Notes under the pieces: generated by a model
Seen by the model: only the letters and a program-made list of their open reading frames with translations
Databases searched by the model: none
What the model was told of the DNA's origin: nothing
Program-made: the position numbers and the translations under genes
Source: Maribacter algarum (ex Zhang et al. 2020)
Lineage (GTDB): Bacteria; Bacteroidota; Bacteroidia; Flavobacteriales; Flavobacteriaceae
Direction: 5' to 3'
Length of the DNA: 64,000 nt
Assembly (NCBI RefSeq): GCF_005885635.1
Contig: NZ_VATY01000001.1
Span: forward strand, 434,001-498,000
Part shown: positions 35,780 to 45,414 of the stretch, one piece after another
How the letters are laid out: every line of letters begins with the position of its first letter
Position numbering within the stretch: position 1 is the first letter of the stretch

Positions 35780-37711
35780 TTACTTTAATTCATCAAGATT
35801 TTGAATAACAAAAAGTGTTCTAAGATTTTGTTTGTGTAGAAAATCTAGGCAGTACACCCCATTTGTGCAGCTATTCATTATTTTTTCTTCTCCATAACCA
35901 GTAGACGATAAAATATTACTTGAAGAAGCACCATTTTGTAAAAGGTAATTACGAACCGCATCCGCTCTCTTTTGAGAAAGTGCTTTATTGGTTCTACTTC
36001 CGCCTCTACTATCCGTATGGGTCTCTATTTGTAATTTTAACTGTGGAAATTGACGTAACATTTTAATAACATTGTCCAATTCAAGAGCAATATCTGCCGT
36101 CACATCACTTTTGCCTCTTGCAAAAAAGAAATCATTTACATCTAAAACATTTTTACTCTCTCGCTCAGTAACTATATCATCAATACTAACCATTTCAACA
36201 TTCAAACCACTTTTTTGTAAGTCTTCTAGCTGCCCTTTATTATAGGAACTATAAAAAGAGGAATGCCCATCTTTCTTTATTTCAATAATTAAATTATCTC
36301 TCCAGGGAATTTCAATTTGATATTTACCATTGCCCTTGGTAATGAATTCTTTCAATAGATTACCCTCGGTATCCATTAGACGCACCGCCACATTTATAAT
36401 ACCTTGCTGGTATTTAGGCTCGACTACTTCACCTTTGAGGGAGAAAGTTTTTGGCCCTAAATACTCTCTAATTTTAAAACCGTATATATCATCATTGCCT
36501 TTACCTCCAGGTCGGTTCGAAGAAAAATATCCTGAAAAACCTAAATTTTCATCTCCTCGTATAATAAAACCAAACTCATCTTTTTCAGAATTGATTCCAG
36601 CTCCCAGATTTATAGGGATACTAAAAGTTCCATCTAATCTTGTATTGGCTTTGTAGATGTCCATTCCTCCGAGACCGTAAAAAATATCCGAAGAGAAATA
36701 CAAACTATTGTCGTGTATAAAGGGGGCAATCTCATTCCCTGGAGAATTCACTCTAGGCCCTAAATTAACTGGTTCAGACATTATTTGCCCGTTGTTCGTT
36801 GAAACATAGTAAATGTCGGTACCTCCGTAACCATCTTCAAAATTTGCGGCAAAATACAGTCGGCCACTTGAATCATCATAGAATGGATAGTAAAAGGAAG
36901 TGCTCAAATCACGAAGTAAGAATGAAAAAAAGCCATTTTCATAAACCATACCTATCGCCATTGAATTTTTTCCATTGTCATCAAAGGATAACTTATCACC
37001 TTCTGCATTTGATAGAATGTAAAAGATTTTATCCAATTCCTTCGCATAAAATGGGGTCGATTTGTGAAACTTTGTATTGGGCATTCGGTCGAAAACGTTC
37101 GGGTTTAAAACGTCTCCATTCTGACCTATTCGAGCGACATAAATATCATAATAAGATTCACCTGAGGGACCATAAATCCTTTTTGATTTTACAGGGCGTC
37201 CACTACTAAATAGTAATTTATCCTTATAAAAACTCGGCGAAAAATCCCCCTGAGGACTATTTCCATTTATATTGAAAATTTCGAACTTTTGAGGGTCTTT
37301 TGTTGTTTCTAAAAGTTCAAAATTGAATTCGGCATTTTCCATTAATTCATTTGCCAGCAAGTCACCTTTTGTATTCAAAAAAGCCTTTATACGCTCCTTT
37401 TCAGAGGTTTTTGACAAACTTTGTAACATCTTATTGAAACGATGATTATCTATTATTGTATCTCTCTTATTGATGTCTAAGTATATTCTTGAAGCATTTG
37501 TATAGTCTCCTGTTCTAAAATAACTATCGGCCAAATTAAGGAACTGGTGATTTGTAATAAGTTTCCCATCCCGCATATCCTTGTTATACTCTGCTATAGC
37601 TTCCTCATAAGCATACATGTAAAAATACTTGTCCGCTTTCGACATTTCCTCTTGAGCATGAGATACCACGACCATTAGCAAGAAAAAAAGTATGAAATTC
37701 TTTATCTCCAT
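35780..37711 (-). CDS. OmpA-family protein with TPR, PD40 propeller and CarboxypepD-reg domains
   Basis: 643 residues. The signal peptide ends VVVSHAQ. TPR-like helices (about 20-130) are followed by PD40/WD40-like repeats (about 145-410; for example LYFAANFEDGYGGTDIYYVS, LYFSSDIFYGLGGMDIY), a carboxypeptidase-regulatory-like domain (about 415-500) and a C-terminal OmpA domain (about 520-640). The OmpA domain retains the peptidoglycan contacts HTDSRG and LSQKRADAV; its end reads NLRTLF where relatives usually have NRRTEF. Such proteins link the outer membrane to peptidoglycan and are regularly found beside PorP/SprF and type B substrates. It is the last gene of the three-gene unit 35780-42971, 12 nt after the PorP/SprF gene. 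Confidence 0.88.
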   Translation of the reverse strand: MEIKNFILFFLLMVVVSHAQEEMSKADKYFYMYAYEEAIAEYNKDMRDGKLITNHQFLNLADSYFRTGDYTNASRIYLDINKRDTIIDNHRFNKMLQSLSKTSEKERIKAFLNTKGDLLANELMENAEFNFELLETTKDPQKFEIFNINGNSPQGDFSPSFYKDKLLFSSGRPVKSKRIYGPSGESYYDIYVARIGQNGDVLNPNVFDRMPNTKFHKSTPFYAKELDKIFYILSNAEGDKLSFDDNGKNSMAIGMVYENGFFSFLLRDLSTSFYYPFYDDSSGRLYFAANFEDGYGGTDIYYVSTNNGQIMSEPVNLGPRVNSPGNEIAPFIHDNSLYFSSDIFYGLGGMDIYKANTRLDGTFSIPINLGAGINSEKDEFGFIIRGDENLGFSGYFSSNRPGGKGNDDIYGFKIREYLGPKTFSLKGEVVEPKYQQGIINVAVRLMDTEGNLLKEFITKGNGKYQIEIPWRDNLIIEIKKDGHSSFYSSYNKGQLEDLQKSGLNVEMVSIDDIVTERESKNVLDVNDFFFARGKSDVTADIALELDNVIKMLRQFPQLKLQIETHTDSRGGSRTNKALSQKRADAVRNYLLQNGASSSNILSSTGYGEEKIMNSCTNGVYCLDFLHKQNLRTLFVIQNLDELK

Positions 37712-37723
37712 TTTACCCTTTCT

Positions 37724-38713
37724 TTAGAAAAATCTAGGTGTATCGATTTGTTTCGGTTTTCCTTTTAGCTTCTTATTATTAGAACCACTGCTGCTACTAT
37801 CACCTTTGCCTAAATAGAACTTCAAAACCACCTCATGAGAACCGCTATTAAATTCTCCCAAGCCATTGGTATTGTAATCATATGAATATCCAATAAATGT
37901 TCCACCACCTACTTGAAATCCAGCTAACCCGCTAATGGAATTTCCAACGCGATAAGATGCCCCTGCAGTAAACTTGTCATTTATTAAAAAGTTAGTCGAA
38001 ACATTTATATTAAGTGGAGCTCCGCCAATATAATTAAGTAAAAATGCGGGTTTAAATTTTAAGCCCTCACTAATATCAAATACATAGCCCCCGATAAAAT
38101 TTAACTGCATTTTATCCTCCACAATTGTAGCTACATCTTCATTATAAATACCATCGGTTAAGAAATTAGGTATTGAGGCTCCCAAATACCAAGTATCTCG
38201 TCCGTACATAAAAAGCCCTGCCCCGATGGTAGGATAGAACTTATTAATCATTTCACGATCTAAAATGGGTTCACCTGGGTTCTCGAAAGAACCTTTGGTA
38301 AAATCTACATTTAATAATGAGCCTCCAACATCCATACCGAAAGAGAGTTTGGTATTTTCCGAGAGATTGAATTGGTACGAATAGGCCACATCAATATAAG
38401 TTTGGCCTGTTGGGCCTATTTGGTCGTTAACGATGTTAAATCCAATACCCATTTTTTCGTTCGAAAATGGAATGTTCGTACCTAATCGTATTGTGCTTGG
38501 GGCCCCGGGTAAACTAATCCACTGCGCACGATAGGATCCAATAATCTCAGGTACTTCAGTAGTACCCACATATGCAGGGTTGAAACTACCAATATTGTAC
38601 ATGTATTGTGTATACTGGGGTTCCTTTTGAGCATGAGATACGCTAACAAAGCACCAAAAAAGGCCAATAGACATAACGTACTTATATAGAAATCTACTTT
38701 TACTGTAAATCAT
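37724..38713 (-). CDS. PorP/SprF family type IX secretion outer-membrane protein
   Basis: 329 residues. The signal peptide ends SVSHAQ, then KEPQYTQYMYNIGSFNPAYVG, the hallmark start of the PorP/SprF family. QWISLPGAPSTIRLGTNIPF, MGIGFNIVNDQIGPTGQ and LGASIPNFLTDGIY follow. An outer-membrane beta-barrel is expected. It lies between a type B adhesin-like protein (7 nt upstream) and an OmpA-family protein, and likely acts as the export/anchoring partner of that adhesin, by analogy with SprF and SprB. Confidence 0.92.
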   Translation of the reverse strand: MIYSKSRFLYKYVMSIGLFWCFVSVSHAQKEPQYTQYMYNIGSFNPAYVGTTEVPEIIGSYRAQWISLPGAPSTIRLGTNIPFSNEKMGIGFNIVNDQIGPTGQTYIDVAYSYQFNLSENTKLSFGMDVGGSLLNVDFTKGSFENPGEPILDREMINKFYPTIGAGLFMYGRDTWYLGASIPNFLTDGIYNEDVATIVEDKMQLNFIGGYVFDISEGLKFKPAFLLNYIGGAPLNINVSTNFLINDKFTAGASYRVGNSISGLAGFQVGGGTFIGYSYDYNTNGLGEFNSGSHEVVLKFYLGKGDSSSSGSNNKKLKGKPKQIDTPRFF

Positions 38714-38720
38714 TCGTATC

Positions 38721-41700
38721 TTATCTTATGAGCTGAATCCAGCCTTTTTTGAGTTTTGGACCATCACCTATATCTAAATTCATCGTATAGAAATAGGTTC
38801 CATTAGGAGCGTCTTTGCCCTTCCAAGAACCATCCCAAACTTCACCGTCAGATTTGTTGTTTGCTTCATAAACTAAGTTTCCATATCGATTAAAAATCTG
38901 AATGTTGTATCTGACCTCTACTTCTTGATTAGTTTCACTGTTCAATCTATTTATTTTCAGCACGTCATTAGTACCATCTCCATTAGGCGAAAATTGATTA
39001 AATAAAAAGCCAACGTCCGCAGGGGTCGGCAGACTTACAGTTACCTCAACAGTAGCCTCATTATTGGCGGGATTGCCGTCAACAGGAGTTGACCTTACTA
39101 TAGAAGCCGTATTTGTGAATTTACCCTCATTAGGTACCCTTACCCTAATCTCAAGTGTTACTTCTTGCCCTTTTGCCATGGAAGGAACACTCCAAATACC
39201 TGTAACTACATTAAACTCACCTGAAACAGTATTGTGATCAATGTATTCAAAGTTCTCAGTATCAATAATATCTCTTACCTCAATATTGTTAACGGGATTG
39301 GCATCAATTGAAGCATTGGTAACTTTAAGAGTGAAAATCACCTCTTCGTTAATCAATGGATTCGCACTCAACGCTGTTTTCTCCAATACCAAATCAATTC
39401 CTTCAGGGAGCTCAATTGGTAAGGTTATAGGTTCACTGCGGTCATTGGCCGGATTGGTATCCATCTGAAAAACTTCCAGCAATTCCGCGATGTTGGTGTA
39501 GGTGCCGCCTTCAAGAATATTTACGGTTATTTCCAAAGAAGCACTATCCATTCCATCAATAAGTGGTATAGACCACTCTCCGCTATTCGGATCATACCCT
39601 TCGGTGGCTGGACTATGCGATACGTATTCAAAACCACTTTCCAGTAAGTCTCCTATTACAATACGGCTCGCCCTATTACTAGAGAGGTTATTAACGGTAA
39701 TCGTAAAAACAACCGTTTCCCCTATCAGTCCATTTAAGTTATCAACAGCTTTCAATACTTCTAGGTCGACTTCAGCGTTACATGCACTATTCTCGAGGTC
39801 AGGATCACAAGGGTCATCTGGGTCACTACCATTTGAAACCTCATCACTATCGGTTATACTATCACCATCAAAATCGCATACCCCGTTTAATCTTGTAGGT
39901 ATGCAAGGGTCCGGATTACTAGGATCCAACTGATCAACCACCCCATCTCCGTCTGAATCCAAGATATTTGAATCCAGTGCATCGATAATTCCATCAGGGC
40001 TTGGCATTCCATCAGCATCTAAATCACTATCCAAAGGATTTTCAATATCACCGCCAACTTCTTCACCATCGTTAATACCATCACCATCGGTATCAGCGTT
40101 GTTAGGGTCTGTACCCAAGATAGCTTCGGGACCATCGAACAATCCGTCCATATCCGTATCGATGTCACAATCATTTACAGTTATGGTCATAACCGTCGAT
40201 TCGTTCACACAAGGCGCCTGAGCCCCAGTAGTTGTATACGTAAACACATATTCTCCATCTGGTCTCCCTTCAAAATTAAGGATATTGTTGGATGGAATAT
40301 TAAAATCTGCAAAAGGTCCACTTGTATAAGCCCAATTCCCTGTATCTTCTCCGGAAATCAAATCATCTAAATCTAAAATTGTAGGCCCGTTTTCTTCAAC
40401 GCTGCAGGCAGAAGCATTTCCGCCATTCTGAGGCGTTCCTGAAGAAGGTTGTTGTTGCACCATTGCAATTACCTGTTGCCTTTCGCTAGCACAACCATTC
40501 AATGTAGCTTCGGCATAATACGAAGTTGTTGTTGAAATGACAGGGGTTGTAAAACTTGAACCCGTGCCGATTATTCCTCCCCCCGTTTCAGAGGCATACC
40601 AATTGATTGTTGCATTATCAGAAGCCATAGCACCGAGAACAACCATACCAGTGCCGCAACGTCCATTTCCAGTTACCTCATTTAAAACAGGAGTAGTATT
40701 CAGAACCAAATTAACCTGAAGTGTCGGACTAGCGCACATATTTACAGCATCATAGAAAAAACCATAGTAAGTACCCTCTAAAGTTGGAGGATTATTGGCT
40801 TGTGCAGGAGTTAAATGTGCATTTGTATTCTCCGCATCTGAATCCGTACTCCATGTGAGTACAGTGCCAGTTGGGGCCGTACTATTTGTGTAATCGTTGA
40901 AACTTGCTGTAAACTCATCACAGGCTATAGTTGGTGTGTCCGGGTCTAATACTGGGGCTATATTCCCTGCAACACAGGGGTCACAATCATCGACCGAAAT
41001 GGTAAACACAGCAGCATCGTTCGTACAGGGCGCAACGGCATTGTTAGTTGTATAGGTATACACATAAGTACCTGCATCTCGATTTCTAAATTGCACCCGA
41101 TTATTCGCATTCGGTATCAAGGTCTCTGGCCCAGAGGTAAAAGCCCAAGTACCTGCATCAACACCTGCGGAAAGCAAGTCATCGAGGTCTATTAGCGTTG
41201 GCCCGAAGGTATCATCAGGATTATTACAAGCAGAACCATTGGCGTCAGCTCCTGCAGTCGGAGACTGACTTAAAACCAAATCAACTTGGTTCGATGGACT
41301 AGCACAAGGAGTAGCAGCGTCCCAATATACCCCATAATAAGTTCCGGAGGCTGTTGCAGTATTGGTCGGAAGAAGATTCCCCGCCGTTGTAGGGTTAGCA
41401 ATCGAGCTCCATCGTAAAGTGGTTCCAGCTGGCGCACTTGCTGCCCCACCCGTGATAAAAGTATTTAGATTAACACTGGCCACATCACAACGGTCAGTTG
41501 CTGTAGCTGTATTTAAAGGTGGTGCGGTATTTCCCGCTAGACAAGGGTCACAACCAGCAACCGTAATGGTAACATCCTCATTATCATTTGTGCAAGGCGC
41601 AACCCCTGTCACAGTATATCTAAAAACATAAGTGCCGGCTGCATCACCGTTAAAATTGACCACGTCACTTGCATTGATTCCCGGATCTCCTGTCCCACCA

Positions 41701-42971
41701 GAAATATAGGTCCATGTGCCCCCAGTATCCTCCCCTGTAATTGCAGTATTCAAATTAATAGCAGTAAGTTGTCCGAAACCACTTTCATTACATCTTGTCA
41801 ATCCCGTAACTGCAGTACCTGCCGAAGGAGACGTATTTAAAACAATAACCAACTCTGTGGAGGGGCTACTACAAAAAGCTGCACCCGTACCCGCCGTGAA
41901 CAAGGCGTAATACGTACCCGCCGGTGCTGCAGTAACCGCAGTACCTGAAAGTAATTGTGCCTCAGTCGGGTTTGCTACCGTGCTCCACGATAAAGAGGCT
42001 CCCCCAGGAGCTAATCCATTAACAAAAGAATTCAAGTCAACATTTGCAACATCACAAAGTGTTGTTGGGTTACCATTTAAAACTGGTGCCGTTGTTCCGG
42101 CTGCACAATCATCATCAATGATTGTCACAGTACCTGTATTTGGCACTCCAATAGAGTAAAGCGGATTACTAGTTCCTGTTAGCGTTATTATAACAGTTTT
42201 GTCAGATTCTGCAATATTATCATCCCAGGGCACCACATTTATGTTTCTTCCCAAGGTACCTTCGGGAAAAGTTGCCCTGTTGTTCGCGGCATTGACAGCT
42301 CCGGTGAGATCATGATCAAATGATGCACCAACGCCCGGACCGGGGGTTGAAGTCCCAGTTATTACAAAGTCTACCAATACCGTTGCACCTGTGCCATTGG
42401 CCTTATCGACGCTTAATCGAAACTGACCATTTTGACCACCTTCAAATGCATTGGGTCGATATCCATTAATTACCGAAGTATCCAAATTTAAAGTGACCAC
42501 TCCTACATCGTTATCAGCGATATTAATAGTTACCTCATCGGCAGCAGCATTGATAATACCCGTACTAGTAACAGATGTTAATGTCACAATTATTGTCTCC
42601 ACACCTTCTACCAACTCGTCATCAGTTATTGAGGTAATATTAACGGTAACTTCGGAATCCGTCCCAGCCCCAGTAATTGGCAAAGTCACCGTACCAGAAA
42701 CCAAATCATGATCAACACCACTAGTCGCAGTACCAGTAACGGTATAACCTACCATAGGGGCTGAAAGTGTCCCTCCAGGCCTGGAAATTGTAAAACTGGC
42801 CAAATTCTGAGCTCCAGGAGCCGTAACTTCACCGGCATCAGAATCAGCAGAGGTTATTGATACCAGTTGTGCGGACAATGCATTAGTCAACAGCAATATG
42901 CCAAAAAATAAAAATCCTTTAAAAACTTTTGACAAATTCATAAAGGAGCTATGTTCTCGTTTCAAAATCAT
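38721..42971 (-). CDS. Large multidomain T9SS type B secreted adhesin-like protein
   Basis: 1416 residues from 42971, or 1406 from Met11 at 42941, where MNLSKVFKGFLFFGILLLTN gives a cleaner signal peptide ending ALSAQ. Two Calx-beta-like domains (about 30-290) are followed by several Ig/PKD-like segments with paired Cys (about 290-930), thrombospondin-type-3-like Asp-rich repeats (about 937-1060; DTDMDGLFDGPEAILGTDP), two DUF11 domains (about 1065-1310) and the C-terminal type B sorting domain (about 1320-1416; FSPNGDGTNDVLKI, IFNRYGNLVYE). Calcium binding is likely for the Calx-beta and TSP3 parts. It is a surface or released adhesin exported by the type IX system, first gene of a unit with PorP/SprF and OmpA-family genes. 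Confidence 0.9.
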   Translation of the reverse strand: MILKREHSSFMNLSKVFKGFLFFGILLLTNALSAQLVSITSADSDAGEVTAPGAQNLASFTISRPGGTLSAPMVGYTVTGTATSGVDHDLVSGTVTLPITGAGTDSEVTVNITSITDDELVEGVETIIVTLTSVTSTGIINAAADEVTINIADNDVGVVTLNLDTSVINGYRPNAFEGGQNGQFRLSVDKANGTGATVLVDFVITGTSTPGPGVGASFDHDLTGAVNAANNRATFPEGTLGRNINVVPWDDNIAESDKTVIITLTGTSNPLYSIGVPNTGTVTIIDDDCAAGTTAPVLNGNPTTLCDVANVDLNSFVNGLAPGGASLSWSTVANPTEAQLLSGTAVTAAPAGTYYALFTAGTGAAFCSSPSTELVIVLNTSPSAGTAVTGLTRCNESGFGQLTAINLNTAITGEDTGGTWTYISGGTGDPGINASDVVNFNGDAAGTYVFRYTVTGVAPCTNDNEDVTITVAGCDPCLAGNTAPPLNTATATDRCDVASVNLNTFITGGAASAPAGTTLRWSSIANPTTAGNLLPTNTATASGTYYGVYWDAATPCASPSNQVDLVLSQSPTAGADANGSACNNPDDTFGPTLIDLDDLLSAGVDAGTWAFTSGPETLIPNANNRVQFRNRDAGTYVYTYTTNNAVAPCTNDAAVFTISVDDCDPCVAGNIAPVLDPDTPTIACDEFTASFNDYTNSTAPTGTVLTWSTDSDAENTNAHLTPAQANNPPTLEGTYYGFFYDAVNMCASPTLQVNLVLNTTPVLNEVTGNGRCGTGMVVLGAMASDNATINWYASETGGGIIGTGSSFTTPVISTTTSYYAEATLNGCASERQQVIAMVQQQPSSGTPQNGGNASACSVEENGPTILDLDDLISGEDTGNWAYTSGPFADFNIPSNNILNFEGRPDGEYVFTYTTTGAQAPCVNESTVMTITVNDCDIDTDMDGLFDGPEAILGTDPNNADTDGDGINDGEEVGGDIENPLDSDLDADGMPSPDGIIDALDSNILDSDGDGVVDQLDPSNPDPCIPTRLNGVCDFDGDSITDSDEVSNGSDPDDPCDPDLENSACNAEVDLEVLKAVDNLNGLIGETVVFTITVNNLSSNRASRIVIGDLLESGFEYVSHSPATEGYDPNSGEWSIPLIDGMDSASLEITVNILEGGTYTNIAELLEVFQMDTNPANDRSEPITLPIELPEGIDLVLEKTALSANPLINEEVIFTLKVTNASIDANPVNNIEVRDIIDTENFEYIDHNTVSGEFNVVTGIWSVPSMAKGQEVTLEIRVRVPNEGKFTNTASIVRSTPVDGNPANNEATVEVTVSLPTPADVGFLFNQFSPNGDGTNDVLKINRLNSETNQEVEVRYNIQIFNRYGNLVYEANNKSDGEVWDGSWKGKDAPNGTYFYTMNLDIGDGPKLKKGWIQLIR

Positions 42972-43128
42972 AATCTGTTCATTGAATTACAAATAATCCA
43001 AAGGGACAGCATGAATAGGCATTCCAAGTAGGTAAAAAATGGGTGTCAATAATACTAAAAAAATCTACCAATACCTTAAATAACTAGCTAAATATGGGTT
43101 ATTCAAGATAAACAACAGATAAAATCGG

Positions 43129-44022
43129 TCACTGATTTTGTATTAAGGTGACCGAAGCCGTTTGAGCCTCTGAATTAATTTTCCGAACCAAGCCCTGTAA
43201 TACCTTACCTGGGCCCACCTCTGTAAACAAAGTAGCTCCGTCTTTTATCATATTTTGTACACTTTGCGTCCATTTAACCGGTGCCGTCAGTTGAGAAATC
43301 AAATTATTTTTAATATCCTCTGAATTAGATACCGCCGTTGTCGAAACATTCTGATAAATGGGACATTTAGCCGTCGAGAAGCTTGTATTTTCGATAGCAT
43401 TGGCAAGTTCTTCTCTTGCGGGTTCCATTAAGGGGGAATGAAAAGCACCACCGACAGGAAGCACTAAAGCTCTTCTTGCCCCCGCTTCTTTCATTTTTTC
43501 GCAGGCAGCCTCAATTGCTGACACCTCTCCAGAAATCACCAACTGTCCCGGGCAATTATAGTTAGCAGCAACTACTACACCGGGAGTTTCCTCGCATAGT
43601 CTTTCTACAACATCATCCGGCAAATTTAAAACCGCGGCCATTGTACTAGGTCGTAATTCACATGCTTTTTGCATCGCCAAAGCCCGTTGAGATACCAATT
43701 TTAAACCATCCTCAAAATTCAAAACTTCATTGGCAACCAAGGCTGAGAATTCACCAAGCGAATGGCCAGCTACCATATTGGGCTGAAAAGAATCGCCCAT
43801 TACCTTGCTTAAAATAACGGAATGCAGGAAAATCGCAGGCTGGGTAACCTTAGTTTGCTTTAGCTCCTCCGGAGTGCCCTCAAACATGATATCGGTAATG
43901 GAAAAACCTAAAATCTCATTCGCCCTTTCAAATAACTCTTGTGCTATTGGGTATTTTTCGTAAAGATCCAGCCCCATACCCACAAACTGGGCTCCCTGAC
44001 CGGGAAATATATATGCCTTCAT
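43129..44022 (-). CDS. fabD: Malonyl-CoA:ACP transacylase
   Basis: 297 residues, the normal length. The oxyanion motif FPGQGAQFVGMG, the nucleophile motif AGHSLGEFSAL (Ser of GHSLG) and the catalytic His region GGAFHSPLM are all present, with the usual R-x-x-x-M-Q stretch SQRALAMQKA. It loads malonyl groups onto acyl carrier protein for fatty-acid synthesis in the cytoplasm. It is a single gene with its own promoter (44042-44069), 106 nt from the carbonic-anhydrase-like gene and unrelated to the adhesin operon downstream. Confidence 0.96.
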   Translation of the reverse strand: MKAYIFPGQGAQFVGMGLDLYEKYPIAQELFERANEILGFSITDIMFEGTPEELKQTKVTQPAIFLHSVILSKVMGDSFQPNMVAGHSLGEFSALVANEVLNFEDGLKLVSQRALAMQKACELRPSTMAAVLNLPDDVVERLCEETPGVVVAANYNCPGQLVISGEVSAIEAACEKMKEAGARRALVLPVGGAFHSPLMEPAREELANAIENTSFSTAKCPIYQNVSTTAVSNSEDIKNNLISQLTAPVKWTQSVQNMIKDGATLFTEVGPGKVLQGLVRKINSEAQTASVTLIQNQ

Positions 44023-44041
44023 TACTTTCTAATTTGATTGG

Positions 44042-44069
44042 CAAAAATAAGGATATAAAATAAGTTCAA
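44042..44069 (-). promoter_or_regulatory. Promoter of fabD (TTG-N17-TATTTTTG)
   Basis: On the minus strand a TTG (44069-44067) precedes TATTTTTG (44049-44042) by 17 nt. TATTTTTG fits the Bacteroidota -7 consensus TAnnTTTG, and it lies 19 nt before the fabD ATG. The TTG-to-box spacing is slightly short compared with the usual 19-21. Confidence 0.55.
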
Positions 44070-44137
44070 GCACAAGTACTAAGTTCAAATTCAATGATTA
44101 TGTACTTAAAGTATTAACAATTGAAGAATGATAATCC

Positions 44138-44656
44138 CTACTCATCTGTTTTGAACCAACTGGAATACTTGACATAATTATTAGCGATACGATCTACTTC
44201 TCCCGTGCTTAATTCAGGACTAATATCTTTTATTTTTTTTGCCGGCATACCTGCGAAGACAGTTCCTGCTGGTACATGGGTCCCTTTAGTTAAGACTGCC
44301 CCAGCGGCAATGATACTGTTGCTTTCGATAATACAGTCATCCATTATAATACTTCCCATACCTACCAAAACATTATCTTTAATGGTGCAACCATGAACGA
44401 TGGCATTATGACCTATTGAAACGTTATTCCCGACCGTGGTAGGTGATTTTTCATAGGTACAATGTACAACAGCGCCATCCTGTACATTTACCTTATTGCC
44501 CAATTTGATGAAATGAACATCTCCGCGCAATACTGCATTAAACCAGATGCTACATTGGTCTCCCATGCTAACTTCCCCAACTATTGTTGCATTTTCTGCT
44601 ATATAACAATCTTCTCCTATTTGCGGAGTTTTACCGTTTATTGTTTTTATAATCAT
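44138..44656 (-). CDS. Gamma carbonic anhydrase family protein (left-handed beta-helix)
   Basis: 172 residues built of hexapeptide repeats. Metal-ligand positions are filled: QDGAVVHCTYE and SIGHNAIVHGC supply three His. The usual RGDVHFIKLGNKVNVQDG segment is present, with the conserved Arg and Asp/Gln. Family members are zinc or iron gamma-carbonic anhydrases or PaaY/YrdA-like proteins with unknown substrates, so activity on bicarbonate is plausible but not certain. It stands 28 nt downstream of the LytTR regulator on the same strand. Confidence 0.88.
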   Translation of the reverse strand: MIIKTINGKTPQIGEDCYIAENATIVGEVSMGDQCSIWFNAVLRGDVHFIKLGNKVNVQDGAVVHCTYEKSPTTVGNNVSIGHNAIVHGCTIKDNVLVGMGSIIMDDCIIESNSIIAAGAVLTKGTHVPAGTVFAGMPAKKIKDISPELSTGEVDRIANNYVKYSSWFKTDE

Positions 44657-44684
44657 GTGTGAATTGAATATTTAAAAAGGTACT

Positions 44685-45413
44685 CTAAAAATAAGCCAAA
44701 AGATCTTTTTTCTTTGATGCGGACACTAACAATTCCTTTCCATTGGAAACAACTACGCTTCCCCCTTTACCCTTTCTGTATTTAACAACTTCATTGACGT
44801 TCACCAAATATGATTTGTGAATTCTGGCAAAGGCAAATTTTGAAAGCGCTTCTTCAAAATACTTTAAAGTCTTGCTCACCAATATTTTCTTGTTCTCTAA
44901 ATAAATTTCAGTATAATTATCATCTGCTTTACAATAGAGTATGTCAGCGACATTCAGCACTTGAAAACCGTCTTGTTGCGGAAGCGTTATTTTACCATCC
45001 ACTTTATTTAATTTTGGAGTAAGTACGCGGTCTTCTAATGCATCTTCTTTTGTTCTGATTTCAGTCACATAGTCCACGGCTTTGATGAGTTCATCAATAT
45101 TAATGGGTTTCATTAAATAGTAAGCTGCGTGATTGTTCAGCGCATCAATTGCATATTGATTATAGGCGGTTACAAAAACGGTTTCAAAAGTACGATTGGG
45201 TAATTGCTCAAGTAAGTCAAAACCAGTACCAAAGGGCATTTCCACATCTAAGAATACTAAATCCAAAGAATGTTTTTCAATTAAATTCTTAGCTTCTTCA
45301 ATAGATTCAGCTTCCCCTACAAGATTTACACTTGGGCAGTATTTAGTCAAATAGTTCCTCAGTATTTCACGACTATTTGCTTCATCTTCTACTATAATTG
45401 ATTTTAGTTTCAT
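44685..45413 (-). CDS. LytTR-family response regulator
   Basis: 242 residues. The receiver domain (about 4-115) has acidic residues EDEAN, phosphoacceptor Asp in LVFLDVEMPFGTGFDLL, Thr in VFVTAYNQ and Lys in LMKPINIDEL. A C-terminal LytTR DNA-binding domain (about 140-242) has ILYCKADDNYTEIYLENKK and FARIHKSYLVNVNEV. It pairs with the TPR histidine kinase whose stop codon is 1 nt upstream. Targets are unknown; a LytTR operator search near the envelope genes would be reasonable. Confidence 0.94.
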   Translation of the reverse strand: MKLKSIIVEDEANSREILRNYLTKYCPSVNLVGEAESIEEAKNLIEKHSLDLVFLDVEMPFGTGFDLLEQLPNRTFETVFVTAYNQYAIDALNNHAAYYLMKPINIDELIKAVDYVTEIRTKEDALEDRVLTPKLNKVDGKITLPQQDGFQVLNVADILYCKADDNYTEIYLENKKILVSKTLKYFEEALSKFAFARIHKSYLVNVNEVVKYRKGKGGSVVVSNGKELLVSASKKKDLLAYF

Positions 45414-45414
45414 G

